Shown here: positions 50,132 through 62,800 of the stretch, piece after piece
How the letters are laid out: each line of letters begins with the position of its first letter
How positions within the stretch are numbered: position 1 is the first letter of the stretch
Assembly: GCA_029204045.2 (NCBI GenBank)
Contig: JAQNDB010000323.1
Location: forward strand, 1 to 64,000
DNA length: 64,000 nucleotides
Source of the DNA: Tillandsia leiboldiana
Lineage: Eukaryota > Streptophyta > Magnoliopsida > Poales > Bromeliaceae
Direction of reading: 5' to 3'
Made by a program: the position numbers and the translations under genes
The notes under the pieces: generated by a model
What the model was told of the DNA's origin: nothing
Databases searched by the model: none
The model's input: only the letters and a program-made list of their open reading frames with translations

Positions 50132-50164
50132 GGAACAGTAATTCCGGCCGGCGGTTACTGTTCC
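50132..50164. repeat. Perfect inverted repeat in gypsy-B LTR
   Basis: GGAACAGTAA and TTACTGTTCC flank a 13-nt GC-rich spacer, adjacent to a CGCCG-rich tract (50040-50130). Same at about 62705-62737. Confidence 0.85.
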
Positions 50165-50432
50165 GGTGAACAGTACCAAGTGCCGAAAAAATAAAGCAAA
50201 TATACCATTTCGATCGTTTTCCGCGCGCTGAGTCCAAATCCGACGTCCATTTTGCCAAATTCCCATCCGAAATTTTGCCGAAAGCTCCCGGAAAATTCCA
50301 TTTGCTCCGATTTTCGCGCAGAGTCTATATTAAATATCCAATTTCGATTCTACAAGCTCTGCTTCACCGGATAAGCTCCCTACAGTCACTGTTTAATGTT
50401 GCACAGTTCCTGCGGGAGTCCGGATCATCACA

Positions 50433-50444
50433 TTCTCCCCCACT
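50433..50444 (-). promoter_or_regulatory. Polypurine tract of gypsy-B
   Basis: AGTGGGGGAGAA on the minus strand next to the 3' LTR. Confidence 0.85.
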
Positions 50445-50485
50445 AAAAAGAGTTTCGTCCTCGAAACGAGACTAAACAATAATCC

Positions 50486-51320
50486 TCAGTCCGATGTCTC
50501 GAATAAGTAGGGGTGAGCATCCCTCATCTCCGACTCGAGCTCCCATGTAGCCTCGCGCTCGTCATGATTGCTCCATTGGATCTTCACATAGGGAATGGCC
50601 CGACTGCGTAATTCTTTCACCTCTCGATCCAGAACTCGCAGTGGGCGTTCTTCATACCTCAAATCCTCGCTGATCTCAAGCGGTGTGAAGTCGATGACGT
50701 GCGATGGGTCGAAGATATACTTCCTCAAAGTAGAAACATGAAATACATCATGGACACCAGCAAGCCTTGGAGGAAGTGCGAGTCGGTAGGCAACTGGCCC
50801 GATACGCCCCAATACCTCAAAGGGTCCAATATATCGGGGGGCTAAGTTTCCCACGAATGCCGAACCTCCTGATTCCTTTGGACGGCGAGACTTTCAGGGA
50901 TACATGATCTCCAACCTGAAATTCTAAGTCTCGTCGCCGAATGTCGGCATAGCTCCTCTGTCGGTTTTGGGCGGTCTGAAGATGCTTTCGAATCACCCGG
51001 ACCTTCTCTTCTGCCTCTATCAAGACATCTGGTCCCAAGGTCCGTCTCTCGTCTACGTCCCTCCAATAAAGTGGTGATCGACACTTGCGTCCATACAATA
51101 CTTCAAACGGAGCCATCTGAATGCTCGCTTGAAAGCTATTGTTGTACGCGAATTCAGCCAAAGATAAATGCCGAATCCACCCTCCGCCGAAATCCAAGAC
51201 ACAAGCCCTCAGCATGTCCTCCAGGATTTGTATCGTCCGTTCTGACTGTCCATCCGTCTGCGGATGAAAAGCAGTACTGAACCTAAGTTCAGTCCCCAAG
51301 GCTGTTTGCAAACTCCTTCA
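50486..51320 (-). pseudogene. Gypsy-B integrase C-terminal half and chromodomain
   Basis: Begins after the TGA at 51320-51318 (a Trp position in the family, just after SDRDPRFVSHF). It contains HPQTDGQSERTIQ with the catalytic Glu, AEFAYNNSFQASIQ and the GPF/Y-like region. A C-run one base too long near 50840 breaks the frame. The last part has VHDVFHVSTLRKY, DPSHVIDFTPLEI and a chromodomain-like IPYVKIQWSNHDEREATWEL. Closely related to the gypsy-A protein. Confidence 0.87.
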
Positions 51321-52436
51321 GAAATGCGAAACAAACCTCGGGTCTCTATCTGAAACAATGGAGGCGGGTATTCCAAGTAATCTCACAATATTGTCTAGAT
51401 ATAACTGGGCTAGTCGCTCAAGTGGCCACGTAGTCTGCATGGGCAGAAAGTGCGCCGACTTGGTAAGTCTATCTACAACTACCCAGATAGCGTCTGCTCC
51501 TCCCTGGGCCCTCGGTAGTCCGACCACAAAGTCCATTGTAATGTGGTCCCATTTCCACTCGGGGATTGGGAGACTTTGTAACTTGCCAGCTGGCACTAGA
51601 TGCTCAGCTTTCACTTGCTGACAAGTTAAACACTGGGCCACAAATCTCCCAATATCCCTTTTCATGCCTTTCCACGAGAAGTGTGCCTTGAGGTCCTTAT
51701 ACATCTTAGTCCCACCAGGATCTAGGTTATAAGGTGTATAATGGGCCTCTCGCAATATCTGTTCTCTAATCTCCACATGTATTGGCACACATGCTCGGTT
51801 CCTGTACCTCAGTACTCTCGAGGCATCTACCGTAAAGTCCCCTGACTGATCACTCGGAATATGATCTCTAATCCTGGCCAAGTGGGGGTCCTCACTCTGT
51901 TTCTCTTTGATCCTGTCCAGCAGAGTGGGCTGCAAGACTAAAGATGTCAGTCTAGCAGTGACCCCAGGGGACACAACCTCTATCTCGAGTCGTCTCATTT
52001 CCTCTAATAGCGGTGCCTGGTCTGTGATCAACATAGACAAACTTTGCACCGCCCTCCTACTCAAGGCATCAGCGACCACATTAGCCTTGCCTGGGTGGTA
52101 GAGAATATCATAATCCTTTAATAGCTCTAACCACCTACGTTGCCTCAAATTCAACTCCTTCTGTGTGAACAGGTATTTTAGGCTCTTGTGGTCGGTGTAG
52201 ATTTCACAATGCTCCCCATATAGATAATGACGCCAAAGCTTTAGTGCAAACACTACAGCAGCAAGCTCCAAGTCATGGGTAGGGTAATTCTTCTCATAAT
52301 CCTTGAGTTGCCTTGATGCGTAAGCAATTACCCTCCCTTCTTGCATCAACACACAACCAAGTCCGCTGTGTGATACATTGCTGTAGATCACGTATCCTTT
52401 CCCCATAACAGGGAGGGAAAGGATAGGAGTGGTCAT
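51318..52436 (-). pseudogene. Gypsy-B RNase H and integrase N-terminal half
   Basis: 372 residues. RNase H: the first catalytic Asp is replaced (YSNVSHSGLG here, YSDASHSGLG in gypsy-A); HDLELAAV, YTDHKSLKYLF and ADALSRRA are kept. Integrase: the HHCC finger has DPGG where gypsy-A has HPGG, so a zinc ligand is lost; CLTCQQVK is kept. The core follows with MDFVVGLPRAQ and SDRDPRFVSHF. It ends in a TGA. Confidence 0.87.
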
Positions 52437-53521
52437 TAATCTATTTTCAGCTCCTCAAAGTTCTTTTGACAATCCTCACTCCCGATAAACTTCACTCCCT
52501 TACGCGTCAAGCGAGTGAGGGGTGTGGAGAGCTTCGCAAAGCCTTCCACAAACCGACGGTAATACCCAGCTAAACCCATAAAGCTACATACCTCAGAAAC
52601 CGTCGTTGGTCGGGGCCAATCCCGAACCGCCTCAATCTTTGCTGGGTCCACTGCCACACCTGCGGCAGAAATCACATGGCCCAAGAAGACTACCTCCCGA
52701 AGCCAAAACTCGCACTTTGCCAGCTTGGCATACAACTTCTTTTCTCGCAGAAGTTGCAGCACAACCTTTAAGTGCTCCTCATGCTCAATATCACTTCGGG
52801 AGTAAATCAAGATATCATCAATGAATACTACTACGAATCGATCCAAGTATAGTCGGAAGATCCGGTTCATTAAATCCATGAATGCGGCAGGGGCATTAGT
52901 TAGCCCAAGAGGCATAACTGTAAATTCATAATGCCCATACCGTGATCAAAATGCCGTTTCGGAATATCTACGGCCTTCACCTTCAACTGGTGGTAACCGG
53001 ACTGCAAATCTATCTTAGAGAAGACGCAAGACCCTTGCAGCTGATCAAAGAGATCATCGATGCGCGGCAAAGGGTACTAGTTCTTGATGGTCACTTTAAT
53101 TCTCTATAATCCACACATAGTCGAAGTGACCCATCTTCTTTACGAATAGCACCGGCGCACCCCAAGGTGATACACTCGGCCTAATAAAATCCTTATCCAT
53201 TAAATCCTGGAGTTGCGCCTTAAGCTCTCGCAGCTCAGCCGGTGTCATCCGGTATGGAGCCTTAGAGATTGGCGCAGTTCCTGGAACTACGTTAATCACG
53301 AACTCAATCTCCCTATCTGGCGGCATGCTAGACAGCTCAGGTGGGAAAACATCCGGGAACTCGCGGGCAATAGGGATATCCCCGAGTTCCGGCGCCGCCG
53401 TAGGCCCCTCAACAACACTAGCCAAAAAGGCTACACATCCTCGACGGATCATCAGCCTCGCTCGGGAAGTCGAAATCATAGAGGCAAAGAAAGCGCTCTG
53501 ACATTCCCGATATACCAACAT
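52436..53521 (-). pseudogene. Gypsy-B reverse transcriptase, frameshifted
   Basis: 53521-53096 has FPDVFPPELSSMPPDREIEF, MTPAELRELKAQLQDLMDKDF and SPWGAPVLFVKK, then the frame breaks near 53110. 53095-52930 is read in other frames. 52915-52436 contains MPLGLTNAPAAFMDLMNRIF, the catalytic FIDDILIYSRSD, LAKCEFWLREVVFLGHVISA and GLAGYYRRFVEGF. A further shift occurs at 52440. Confidence 0.85.
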
Positions 53522-53828
53522 TTTCTGGTCTGGCTTTCTAAAAGTGACGGTCCTTGCGGCACAATCAATAGTCGCAAAATACCGAGCAACCAGTCCATCC
53601 CGAGGACCACATCGAAGTCCTTCAGTTGACTCAGGTCCAATAGGTCAACTGGCATAATCCAGGACTCTATCTAAATCGGGCGGGGCTAACAGCACTCCTC
53701 CATGTGCAGAGTTCAATCGGGAATCTACACTTCTGTGCACAAGGTGAGAGTCCTATTCCTAACCCTATGCAATGATGTACATTCTCTACAAATAAAAAGA
53801 TGCCCCTATAAAAACGAGGTACGAGTCC
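53522..53828 (-). pseudogene. Gypsy-B protease remnant
   Basis: Occupies the protease position. By comparison with gypsy-A the active-site DTGA is not intact: small deletions and a stop lie at about 53800-53820. No open frame. Confidence 0.55.
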
Positions 53829-54748
53829 TTATGCCAGAAAGTAAATCATACCTGCCTCCACTCGATCAGCCATAGCAGAATCCCTTGCCTGCGCTAAGCC
53901 ATCTGACTGCTCAACAACGGTTGTCTCTCTCCAGATGGGTGGGGGAATGAAACTTGATCTCCTTGAAGATCTGTCGGTGAAGCTCCCGGTCGTAGCTGGG
54001 AAGTGGCAGGGACAGATGTCGAAGTAGGTGCCACCGTATCCCGAAGGACACGTAACTCGCACGTGCCCGGGCTGTCCGCACTTGAAACAGCGGCCGAACC
54101 TCAAGTCACAAGCACCTGAAGTGTGCTGACCTTCGCAGAAAATGCACCTAACTATAGACTGAGGCTGCCTTACCTGCTGTTGCTGCTGCCTATGCCGCTG
54201 AGGCCTCTGTGACCTCTGCTGGGATGCGGTAGGGGCCAATGCTGAAGAAGGGCTACTAAAATCCGAAAGGGGCACGTAGGTCGGATGTGGCCTGGCTGCC
54301 CACATCAGAAGCATCGACCCTCCCTCAAGCCACAGGTATTTGATGAATGCTGCCCCCTACAGAAAAGCACGGACCGACGCCCGAGACTGTCGAGACTGCT
54401 GCTGCGGGGCCTCTGCGATTCTACCAGGTCCTCGTCGATCAAGACGCCCCCGGCCCGTAGACTGGGGCCGCAGGGGTCGTGGTGGTCTCCCTGAACTGGC
54501 CTGTCCATCATTATCTGGGGCGGGGCGTTCCTTGTCTGGACGCTGCTCGAAAGTCCGGGCCCCTTCGTCAACCGCCAAGTCACCTCTCTGCGCCAGCAAC
54601 TGCTCCAGGCGTTGGTCCTGTCGAAAGCTCTGCCACCAAATGGGTCACCAGGCCCGTAGTTCTCCCAGCTCAGCAGATACCGCCTGCTCGGGCTTCTCAG
54701 AAGGGGTAGAAATATCCCCGAACGGAAAAAATGACGACGGGGTGACAT
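53829..54748 (-). pseudogene. Gypsy-B Gag: capsid deleted, zinc knuckle duplicated
   Basis: Starts at MSPRR (54748). A short coiled-coil-like ELRALVTHLA region passes directly into the linker that follows the capsid in gypsy-A (GQASSGRPPRPL), so the whole capsid domain is missing. Then the knuckle-containing segment is present twice. The first, near 54370-54250, has the FCRGQHSSNTCGLREGRCF and RPTCP-like halves; the second is VRCIFCEGQHTSGACDLRFG with CFKCGQPGHVRVTC at about 54140-54050. Frameshifts lie between them. Without capsid it cannot form particles by itself. The second assembled copy (58650-59530) shows the same layout. Confidence 0.75.
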
Positions 54749-55035
54749 ACTGTCACCAAAAGCCACAAATCAGCAAAATAAAATTCCACACGACCCAATC
54801 TAGCGAAAGTCAAAGACATTCCCCTATTTCTGTGACTTTATGTTGTCTGCAGCCAACATAACGGTCACACGAAAATTAGGCATGTCGATCCCTCTTCTCT
54901 CACTGGAAGAGTCAATAAATCAACGACTTTCGCAAATATCACGTCTCTCGTACCCTATTATCCTAGGGTCTACCAAAAGCCTAGGGTTTCCTAAGTCCCA
55001 ACTGACCAATCCCTAAGCTCTGATACCACTTAATC
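54749..55035 (-). other. Gypsy-B 5' leader
   Basis: Primer site TGGTATCAGAGCTTA at about 55027-55013, hairpin at 54861-54838, conserved block at 54811-54791, then gag. Same order as gypsy-A and H. Confidence 0.8.
54838..54861 (-). promoter_or_regulatory. Leader hairpin with CTGCAG loop (gypsy-B copy)
   Basis: All 24 nt identical to gypsy-A and H. The second assembled copy at 59619-59642 has one base moved, consistent with error. Confidence 0.72.
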
Positions 55036-58000
55036 TGTCCACGCCCCGGAACCGGGCTCGCCACAGATCCGCCGTGCACATGGATTTCCCGAGTACACGA
55101 AGCGCTGGTAACCTGCTCCGATATAATATAAACAATAAAAGAGCATAATACAGAGCTGAAGTGGAAGAACCACATAGTATCTCAGACTGGAACTACAATA
55201 AGCTGTAATAAGTACAATAATCTCCCAGCTCACCAAAATAGTACATCCAGCTGGCGGAAAGCCAGACCTAGAATAAAGAAAGAATACCACAGTCTGAGTA
55301 AAGGGTGCAGCATCTATCTAACATCTCTCAGTCTCCCAGGAGATCTATCTATTCAGCGATCCCCTTACCTCGATCAGCTGCCGATGGCCTAGCAGCTCCC
55401 GCAGACGACTCTGCAAAATAAAGGAGAAGAAAGAAACAGAAAAGAATAATGGGGGTGAGAACTACCAGATAAACTAGTAGCCTACCCTAGTGGGCAAAAA
55501 CCTCAACTCTGACGCACCCACTAGGACTACTAGAGGCCAGAAAGGAATAAGTGGTAAAGCTGTAAACAGAACTGCTGAATAAGGGAAACACCACTAGTAT
55601 GCCTCTAAATGTCATGTAGCATGAAATGACTGTATGCAACCAATACCAAACATGCCTGCCTGAATAACTCAGTCTTGTGTCACTGGTACTGCCTGCGGTG
55701 CCTTGCCAAATCGGGTATGCTGGCCAATGCAAACACCGATGGGGATAGTGTTGCCAAATCGGGTATGCTGGCAAGCATGAACACCGATAGGGATAGTGTT
55801 TGCCAAATGGGTATGCTGGTCAACGCATAACACCGATAGGGAATAGTGTTTGCCAAATTGGGTATGCTGGTCAACGCATAACACCGATAGGGATAGGAGT
55901 CTCAAGGACTCAAAGTCTGTCTGTAACACACTCCGGAGTGGCACTCGAGGGAGGACCCACACGAGTAAATATCTCAGTAATAAGTATCAGAAGTGCCATA
56001 AAACAGCAGGACTGGATCATGACTATGATCAAAGTGGGAAAACAACTATCCACTAAAGAAAACCCCGATTGATGCCATAGTACTTAACAAGGGGAAAACC
56101 ACCACTAGGATAACCCGATCCTGCAGCTGGTGCAAACTAGACCAGACTCATCCCTAATCTGATGCAAGGATAAATATCTGACGACCGCCTACTGTCCGCG
56201 GTCATCGCAACACCCCCAAGGTTATAATCTAACATAACCTGGCTATACTATTCCAAACCCCTGCATCATACTCGAGCGACAAGCAACTGAAGCAAAAGAG
56301 AGTAATAAAACATGTCAAGTCTAATATGATAGTGTAGCAATAAATAGTGGCCCTACCTGATGTCGGGCATGCATGCAACTGTCTTTATTTAAAAGTTGTA
56401 AATAGTGTCAAAGATTTAAAAAGATTGTTACTGAATAAAAGTCATTTGCATGCGAGATATTATAGCCTTTGTCTCAATCACAGTGTCCCAATATAAGTCA
56501 TCATATCATCTGTGGGGTTATATTAATTTAGGAGAGTTCGCCCAGCGGTCTCATCAATTGTCCTGTTAGTAGTCCTGTTAGTAGTCCTGTTAGTAGTCCA
56601 AATAGTATCATCAATTAGTTGTCCCAATTTTTCTCATCAATTGTCATATTAGTTGTCCCAATTGTTCTCATCAATTGTATATTAGTTGTGTCCCAATTGT
56701 TCTCATCATGTATATTAAATTTTAGGGGGAGTTCCAGTCATCCCAGTGAGCTTGTCAAAAATGAGGTAAGCAACAACGCCCACCTCGAACAGCTCAATCA
56801 CACCCAGATAGTCTCCTGGCTGTCCACAGTCCCCTAGAACTGCTGTCTGCCGAGAACGGTGCCTACAGCAACACACATTGCACAGGGTGTAACTATATAT
56901 TCATCTAAAAATACAGCTTTTGCTATTTTTCAAATAGCACGAAAAGAGAGGAGTTTTTCACCTCTGTATAGTGCTCAGAAAAATCCAGAAAAATTACGGT
57001 TGCGTTCCTCGCGAAGAGTAGATCAAAATCGACTCTTTGAACGCCTCGATCTGATGCTCCTACGCCAAGATAAAAATCGGAGAAGTTGACACTGTCCAGA
57101 AATTTCCACAGCAAAAAGGGGGTCAAAGAGACCTCGGAAACGTGCCAAAAGTACGAAATGGAGCAAAGTGATCAACAACTGAAATCGAAGAAGCCTTACC
57201 TCTTAGGAACGCTCTGTCGCAAAAATCGTCCAAAAATACCTCCTGGTTAGCCCACAGGGAATTTTCGACGGAACTGCGACGGGAAAGGGCCGACAAAGAA
57301 ACCGTCGCGTGCGCCGCGTCACAGATAACTCACTAACTGTAACTCCAAAAATTCTGAGATTTGGAGGAGAGAGAGAAGAGGAGAGAGAAGAAATTTCGTA
57401 GATGGCACTTTCTCTGGTTTCTCTCTCTAAGGGCTCGAAAACCAGGTGCAAAGAGAGGGGGGTGGGGGGGCCCTATTATAATGGGCTGAGGCTCCACACA
57501 GGATCGGATCCGAACAGGAAACACCGAAACGGGCCAACCAAAAGTGCCACGTGTCCACAAAACAGAACAGCCTGTGCAAGGGCCACTCAGAGGACGCCAC
57601 GTGTCCACGTGGAGCACGGCCCGGTCCCCGCCGGGTCTTCGGAAGATGTCGGCCAATCCGGGTGTGCCACTTGTCACCCTCACCAGCGCTTCTAGAAGCC
57701 GGCGAACCAATGGGGAAGCGCCACGTGGAAAGGGGGTATTCGGTGCTCCCGGTGCACGCCAGGCCCGCGCACCAGGGGTCCCCGCGCGCCTCCGCGCTCT
57801 GCCGCTGTGCCGCCGCTAGCGCGCTGCGCCGCACGTGCGCCGCGCCCGCCGCCGCTCCGCCGCTCGCCGCCGGCGGCGGAACAGTACTTCCGGCCGGGCG
57901 GTACTGTTCGTCGGTGGTGAACAGTACCAAGTGCCGAAAAAATAAACGAAATATACCATTTCGATCGTTTTCGCGCGCTGAGTCCAAATCCGACGTCCAT

Positions 58001-58179
58001 TTTGCCAATTCCCATCCGAAATTTTCGAAAGCTCCCGGAAAATTCCATTTGCTCTGATTTTTGCGCAGAGCGCAATCATATTAAATATCATATTTCGATT
58101 CTACAGCTCTGCTTCACGGATAGCTCCCTACAGTCACTGTTTAATGTTGCACAGTTCCTGCGGGAGTCCGGATCATCAA
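55036..58179 (-). repeat. Gypsy-B LTR, middle assembled copy (error-rich)
   Basis: Same as the other two LTRs but with dozens of one-base losses, about 45 bp shorter in total. It ends TCATCA followed by aagcg and the gap. This resembles the junction with the H flank (CGCGC) rather than a polypurine tract, as expected if it is the same LTR as 59817-63005. Confidence 0.8.
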
Positions 58180-58183
58180 AGCG

Positions 58184-58283
58184 NNNNNNNNNNNNNNNNN
58201 NNNNNNNNNNNNNNNNNNNNNNNNNNNNNNNNNNNNNNNNNNNNNNNNNNNNNNNNNNNNNNNNNNNNNNNNNNNNNNNNNNN
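58184..58283. other. Assembly gap, 100 N
   Basis: Exactly 100 N. The sequence after it restarts at a point matching 53501. Confidence 0.99.
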
Positions 58284-59530
58284 TGACATCCCGATATACC
58301 AACATTTTTCTGGTCCTGGCTTTCTAAAATGCCGGTCCTTGCGGCACAATCAATAGGCACTCAAAATACCGATCCAACCATGTCCCATTATCCCGAGGAC
58401 CACTCGAAGGCCTTCAGTTGACTCAGGTCCAATAGGTCACTGGCATAGCCAGGACTCACTAAATATCGTGCGGGGCAACAGAACTCTCCATGTGCAGAGT
58501 TCCATCGAATCTCACCTTCCTGTGCCAAGGTGCGATCCTATGCGAACCCTATGCAATGATGACACTTCTCTACAAATAAAAGATGCGCCCCTAATAAAAC
58601 GAGGTACTCCCTTATGGCAGAAAGTAAATCAAACCTGCCTCCACACGTCACAGCCATAGCAGAAATCCCTTGCCTGCGCTAAGCCATCTTGACTGCTCAA
58701 ACAACGGTTGCTCTCTCCGATGGGTGGGGGATGAAACTTGATCTCTTGAAGATCCTGGCGGGAATGCCCTCGTAGCTGGAAGTGGCAGGGACAGATGTCG
58801 AAGTAGGTGCCCGTTTATCCCCGAAGGACACGTAACTCGCACTGTCCCGGCTGTCCGCACATTGAAACAGCGGCCGACCTCAAGTCACAAGCACCTGAAT
58901 GTGCTGACCTTCGCGAAAATGCACCTAACTATAGACTGAGGCTGCCTTACCTGCTGTTGCTGCTGCCTATGCCGCTGGGCCTCTGTGACCTCTGCTGGGA
59001 TGCGTAGGGGGGCCAATGCTGAAGAAGGTGCTACTAAAATCCGAAAGGGGCACGTCTGTAGTCGTGGCCTGCTGCCCACATCAGAAGCATCGACCCTCCC
59101 TCAAGCCACAAGGTATTTGATGAATCTGCCCCCTACAGAAAATGGCATCGGACCGCCTCCCGAGACTGTCGAGACTGCTGCTGGCGGAGGCCTCTGCGAT
59201 CTACACCAGGTCCTGCGTCGATCAAGACGCCCACGGCCCGTAGACTGGGGCCGCAGGGGTCGTGGTGGTCTCCCTGAACTGGCCTGTCCATCATTATCTG
59301 GGCGGGGCGTTCCTGTCTGGACGCTGCTCGAAGTCCGGGGCCCCTTCGTCAACCGCCAAGTCACCCTCTCTGCGCCAGCAACTGCTCCAGGCGTTTCCTG
59401 TCGAAGCTTCTTGCCAGCCAAATGGGTCACCAAGGCCCGTAGTTCTCCCAGCTCAGCAGATACCGCCTGCTCGGGCTTCTCAGAAGGGGTACGAAATATC
59501 CCCGACTGAAAAATGACGACGGGGTGACAT
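58284..59530 (-). pseudogene. Gypsy-B protease and Gag, second assembled copy
   Basis: Matches 53501-54748 with many one-base indels. The pieces CFKCGQPGHVRVTC-like (near 58870-58810), the duplicated knuckle region and MSPRR start (59530) are recognisable. Probably the same locus as the first copy, read at lower accuracy. Confidence 0.7.
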
Positions 59531-59816
59531 ACTGTCACCAAAAGCCACAAATCACAAAATAAAATTCCACAACGACCCAATCTACGAAAGTCAAAGACAT
59601 TCCCCTATTTCTGTGACTTTATGTTGTCTGCAAGCCACATAACGGTTCACCAGAAAATTAGGCATGTCGATCCCTCTTCTCTCACTGGAGAGTCAATAAA
59701 TCACGACTTTCGCAAATATCACTTCTCTTTCGTACCCTATTATCCTAGGGTCTACCAAAAGCCTAGGGTTTCCTAGTCCCAACTGACCAATCCCTAAGCT
59801 CTGTACCAACTTAATC
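59531..59816 (-). other. Gypsy-B 5' leader, second assembled copy
   Basis: Equivalent to 54749-55035: primer site near 59795-59810 (one base lost in CTCTGTACC), hairpin at 59619-59642, conserved block near 59573-59592. Confidence 0.7.
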
Positions 59817-62800
59817 TGTCACGCCCCGAACCCGGGCTCGCCAACAGATCCGCCGTGCACATGGGATTTCCCGAGTACACGAAGCGCTGGTAACCTGCTC
59901 CGATATAATCTAAACAATAAAGAGCATAATACAGAGCTGAAGTGGAAGAACCACATAGTATCTCAGACTGGAACTACTAATAAAGCTGTAATAAGTACAA
60001 TAATCTCCCAGCTCACCAAAATAGTACATCCAGCTGGCGAAAGCCAGACCTAGAATAAAAGAAGAATACCACAGTCTGAGTAAAGGGTGCAGGCATCTAT
60101 CTAACATCTCTCAGTCTCCCAGGAGATCTATTCTATTCAGCGATCCCCTTACCATCGATCAGCTGCCGATGGCCTAGCAGCTCCCGCAGACGACTCTGCA
60201 AAAATAAAGGAGAAGAAAGAAACAGAAAAGAATAATGGGGGTGAGAACTACCAGATAAACTAGTAGCCTCCCCTAGGTGGGCAACAAACCTCAACTCTGA
60301 CGCACCCACTAGGACTACTAGAGGCCAGAAAGGAATAAGTGGTAAAGCTGTAAACAGAACTGCTGAATAAAGGGAAACCACCACTAGTATGCCTCTAAAT
60401 GTCATGTAGCATGAAATGACTGTATGCAACAATACCAAACATGCCTGCCTGAAATAACTCAGTCTTGTGTCACTGGTACTTGCCTGCTGTGCCTTGCCAA
60501 ATCGGGTATGCTGGCCAATGCATAACACCGATGGGGATAGTGTTTGCCAAATCGGGTATGCTGGCCAACGCATGACACCGATAGGGAATAGTGTTTGCCA
60601 AATTGGGTATGCTGGTCAACGCATAACACCGATAGGGAATAGTGTTTGCCAAATTGGGTATGCTGGTCAACGCATAACACCGATAGGGGATAGGAGTCTC
60701 AAGGACTCAAAGTCTGTCTGTAACACACTCCGGAGTGGCACTCGAGGGGAGCGACCCACACGAGTAAATATCTCAGTAATAAGTATCAGAAGTGCCATAA
60801 AACAGCAGGACTGGATCATGACTATGATCAAAGTGGGAAAAACTATCCACTAAAGAAAACCCCGATCTGATGCCATAGTACTTAACAAGTGGGAAAACCA
60901 CCCACTAGGATAACCCGATCCTCAGCTGGTGCAAACTAGACCAGACTCATCCCTAATCTGATGCAAGGATAAATATCTGATCGACCGCCTACTGTCCGCG
61001 GTCATCGCAACACCCCACAAGTTTATAATCTAACATAACCTTGGCTATACTATTCCAAACCCCTGCTCATACTCGAGCGACAAGCAACTGAAAGCAAAAG
61101 AGAGTAATAAAACATGTCAAGTCTTAATATGATAGTGTAGCAATAAATAGTGGCCCTACCTGATGTCCGGGCATGCATGCAACTGTCTTTATTTTAAAAG
61201 TTGTAAAATAGTGTCAAAGATTTAAAAAGATTGATTTACTGAATAAAAGTCATTTGCATGCGAGATTATAGCCTTTGTCTCAATCACAGTGTCCCAATAT
61301 AAGTCATCATATCATCTGTGGGGTTATATTAATTTTTAGGAGAGTTCGTCCCAGCGGTTCTCATCAATTGTCCTGTTAGTAGTCCTGTTAGTAGTCCTGT
61401 TAGTAGTCCCAATAGTACTCATCAATTTAGTTTGTCCCAATTTTTCTCATCAATTGTCATATTAGTTTGTCCCAATTGTTCTCATCAATTGTCATATTAG
61501 TTTGTCCCAATTGTTCTCATCAATTGTCATATTAAATTTTAGGGGAGTTCCAGTAATCCCAGTGAGCTTGTCAAAAATGAGGTAAGCAACAACCGCCCAC
61601 CTCGAACAGCTCAAATCACACCCAGATAGTCTCCTGGCTGTCCACAGTCCCCTAGAACTGCTGTCTGCCGAGAACGGTGCCCTACAGCAACACACATTGC
61701 ACAGGGTGTAACTATATTATTCATAAAAATACAGCTTTTGCTATTTTTCAAATAGCACGAAAAGAGAGGAGTTTTTCACCTCTGTATAGTGCTCAGAAAA
61801 ATCCAGAAAAATTACGGTTGCGTTCCTCGCGAAGAGTAGATCAAAATCGACTCTTTGAACGCCTCGATCTGATGCTCCTACGCCAAGATAAAAATCGGAG
61901 AAGTTGACACTGTCCAGAAATTTCCACAGCAAAAAGGGGGGTCAAAGAGACCTCGGGAAACGTGCCAAAAGTACGAAATGGAGCAAAGTGATCAACACGG
62001 AAATCGAAGCCTTACCTCTTAGGAACGCGCTGTCGCAAAAATCGTCCAAAAATACCTCCTGGTTAGCCCACAGGGAATTTTCGACGGAACTGCGACGGGA
62101 AATGGGCCGACAAAGAAAACCGTCGCAGTGCGCCGCGTCACAGATAACTCACTAACTGTAACTCCAAAAATTCTGAGATTTGGAGGAGAGAGAGAAGAGA
62201 GAGAGAGGAAGAAATTTCGTAGAGGGCACTTTCTCTGGTTCTCTCTCTAAGGGCTCGAAAACCGAGGTGCAAAGAGAGGGGGGTGGGGGGCCCTATTTAT
62301 AATGGGCTGAGGCTCCACACAGGATCGGATCCGAACAGGAAACACCGAAACGGGCCAACCAAAACGTGCCACGTGTCCACAAAACAGGGAACAGCCTGTG
62401 CAAGGGCCACTCAGAGGACGCCACGTGTCCACGTGGAGCACGGGCCCGGTCCCCCGCGCCGGGTCCTTCCGGAAGATGTCGGCCAATCCGGGTGTGCCAC
62501 GTGTCACCCTCCCACGCGCTTCTAGAAGCCGGCGAACCAATGGGGAAGCGCCACGTGGAAAGGGGGTATTCGGTGCTCCCGGTGCACGCCAGGCCCGCGC
62601 ACCAGGGCCGCGCGCCTCCGCGCTCTGCCGCTGTGCCGCCGCTGCGCCGCTGCCCGCCGCCGTGCGCCGCCGCCCGCCGCCGCTCGCCGCTCGCCGCCGG
62701 CGGCCGGAACAGTAATTCCGGCCGGCGGTTACTGTTCCGGTGAACAGTACCAAGTGCCGAAAAAATAAAGCAAATATACCATTTCGATCGTTTTCGCGCG

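Larger units (their letters stand above)
47242..50432 (-). repeat. Gypsy-B 3' LTR
   Basis: Minus strand TGTGATGATCCGG...CGGGGCGTGACA. TATA TATAAATAG at 49722-49714. It contains tandem repeats (47915-48115, 48851-48955), a GCC-rich stretch and a perfect inverted repeat (50132-50164). No gene. Confidence 0.92.

Noticed and set aside
58002..58360. Open frames running through the N gap
   Set aside because: Most residues are undefined; an artefact of translating N.
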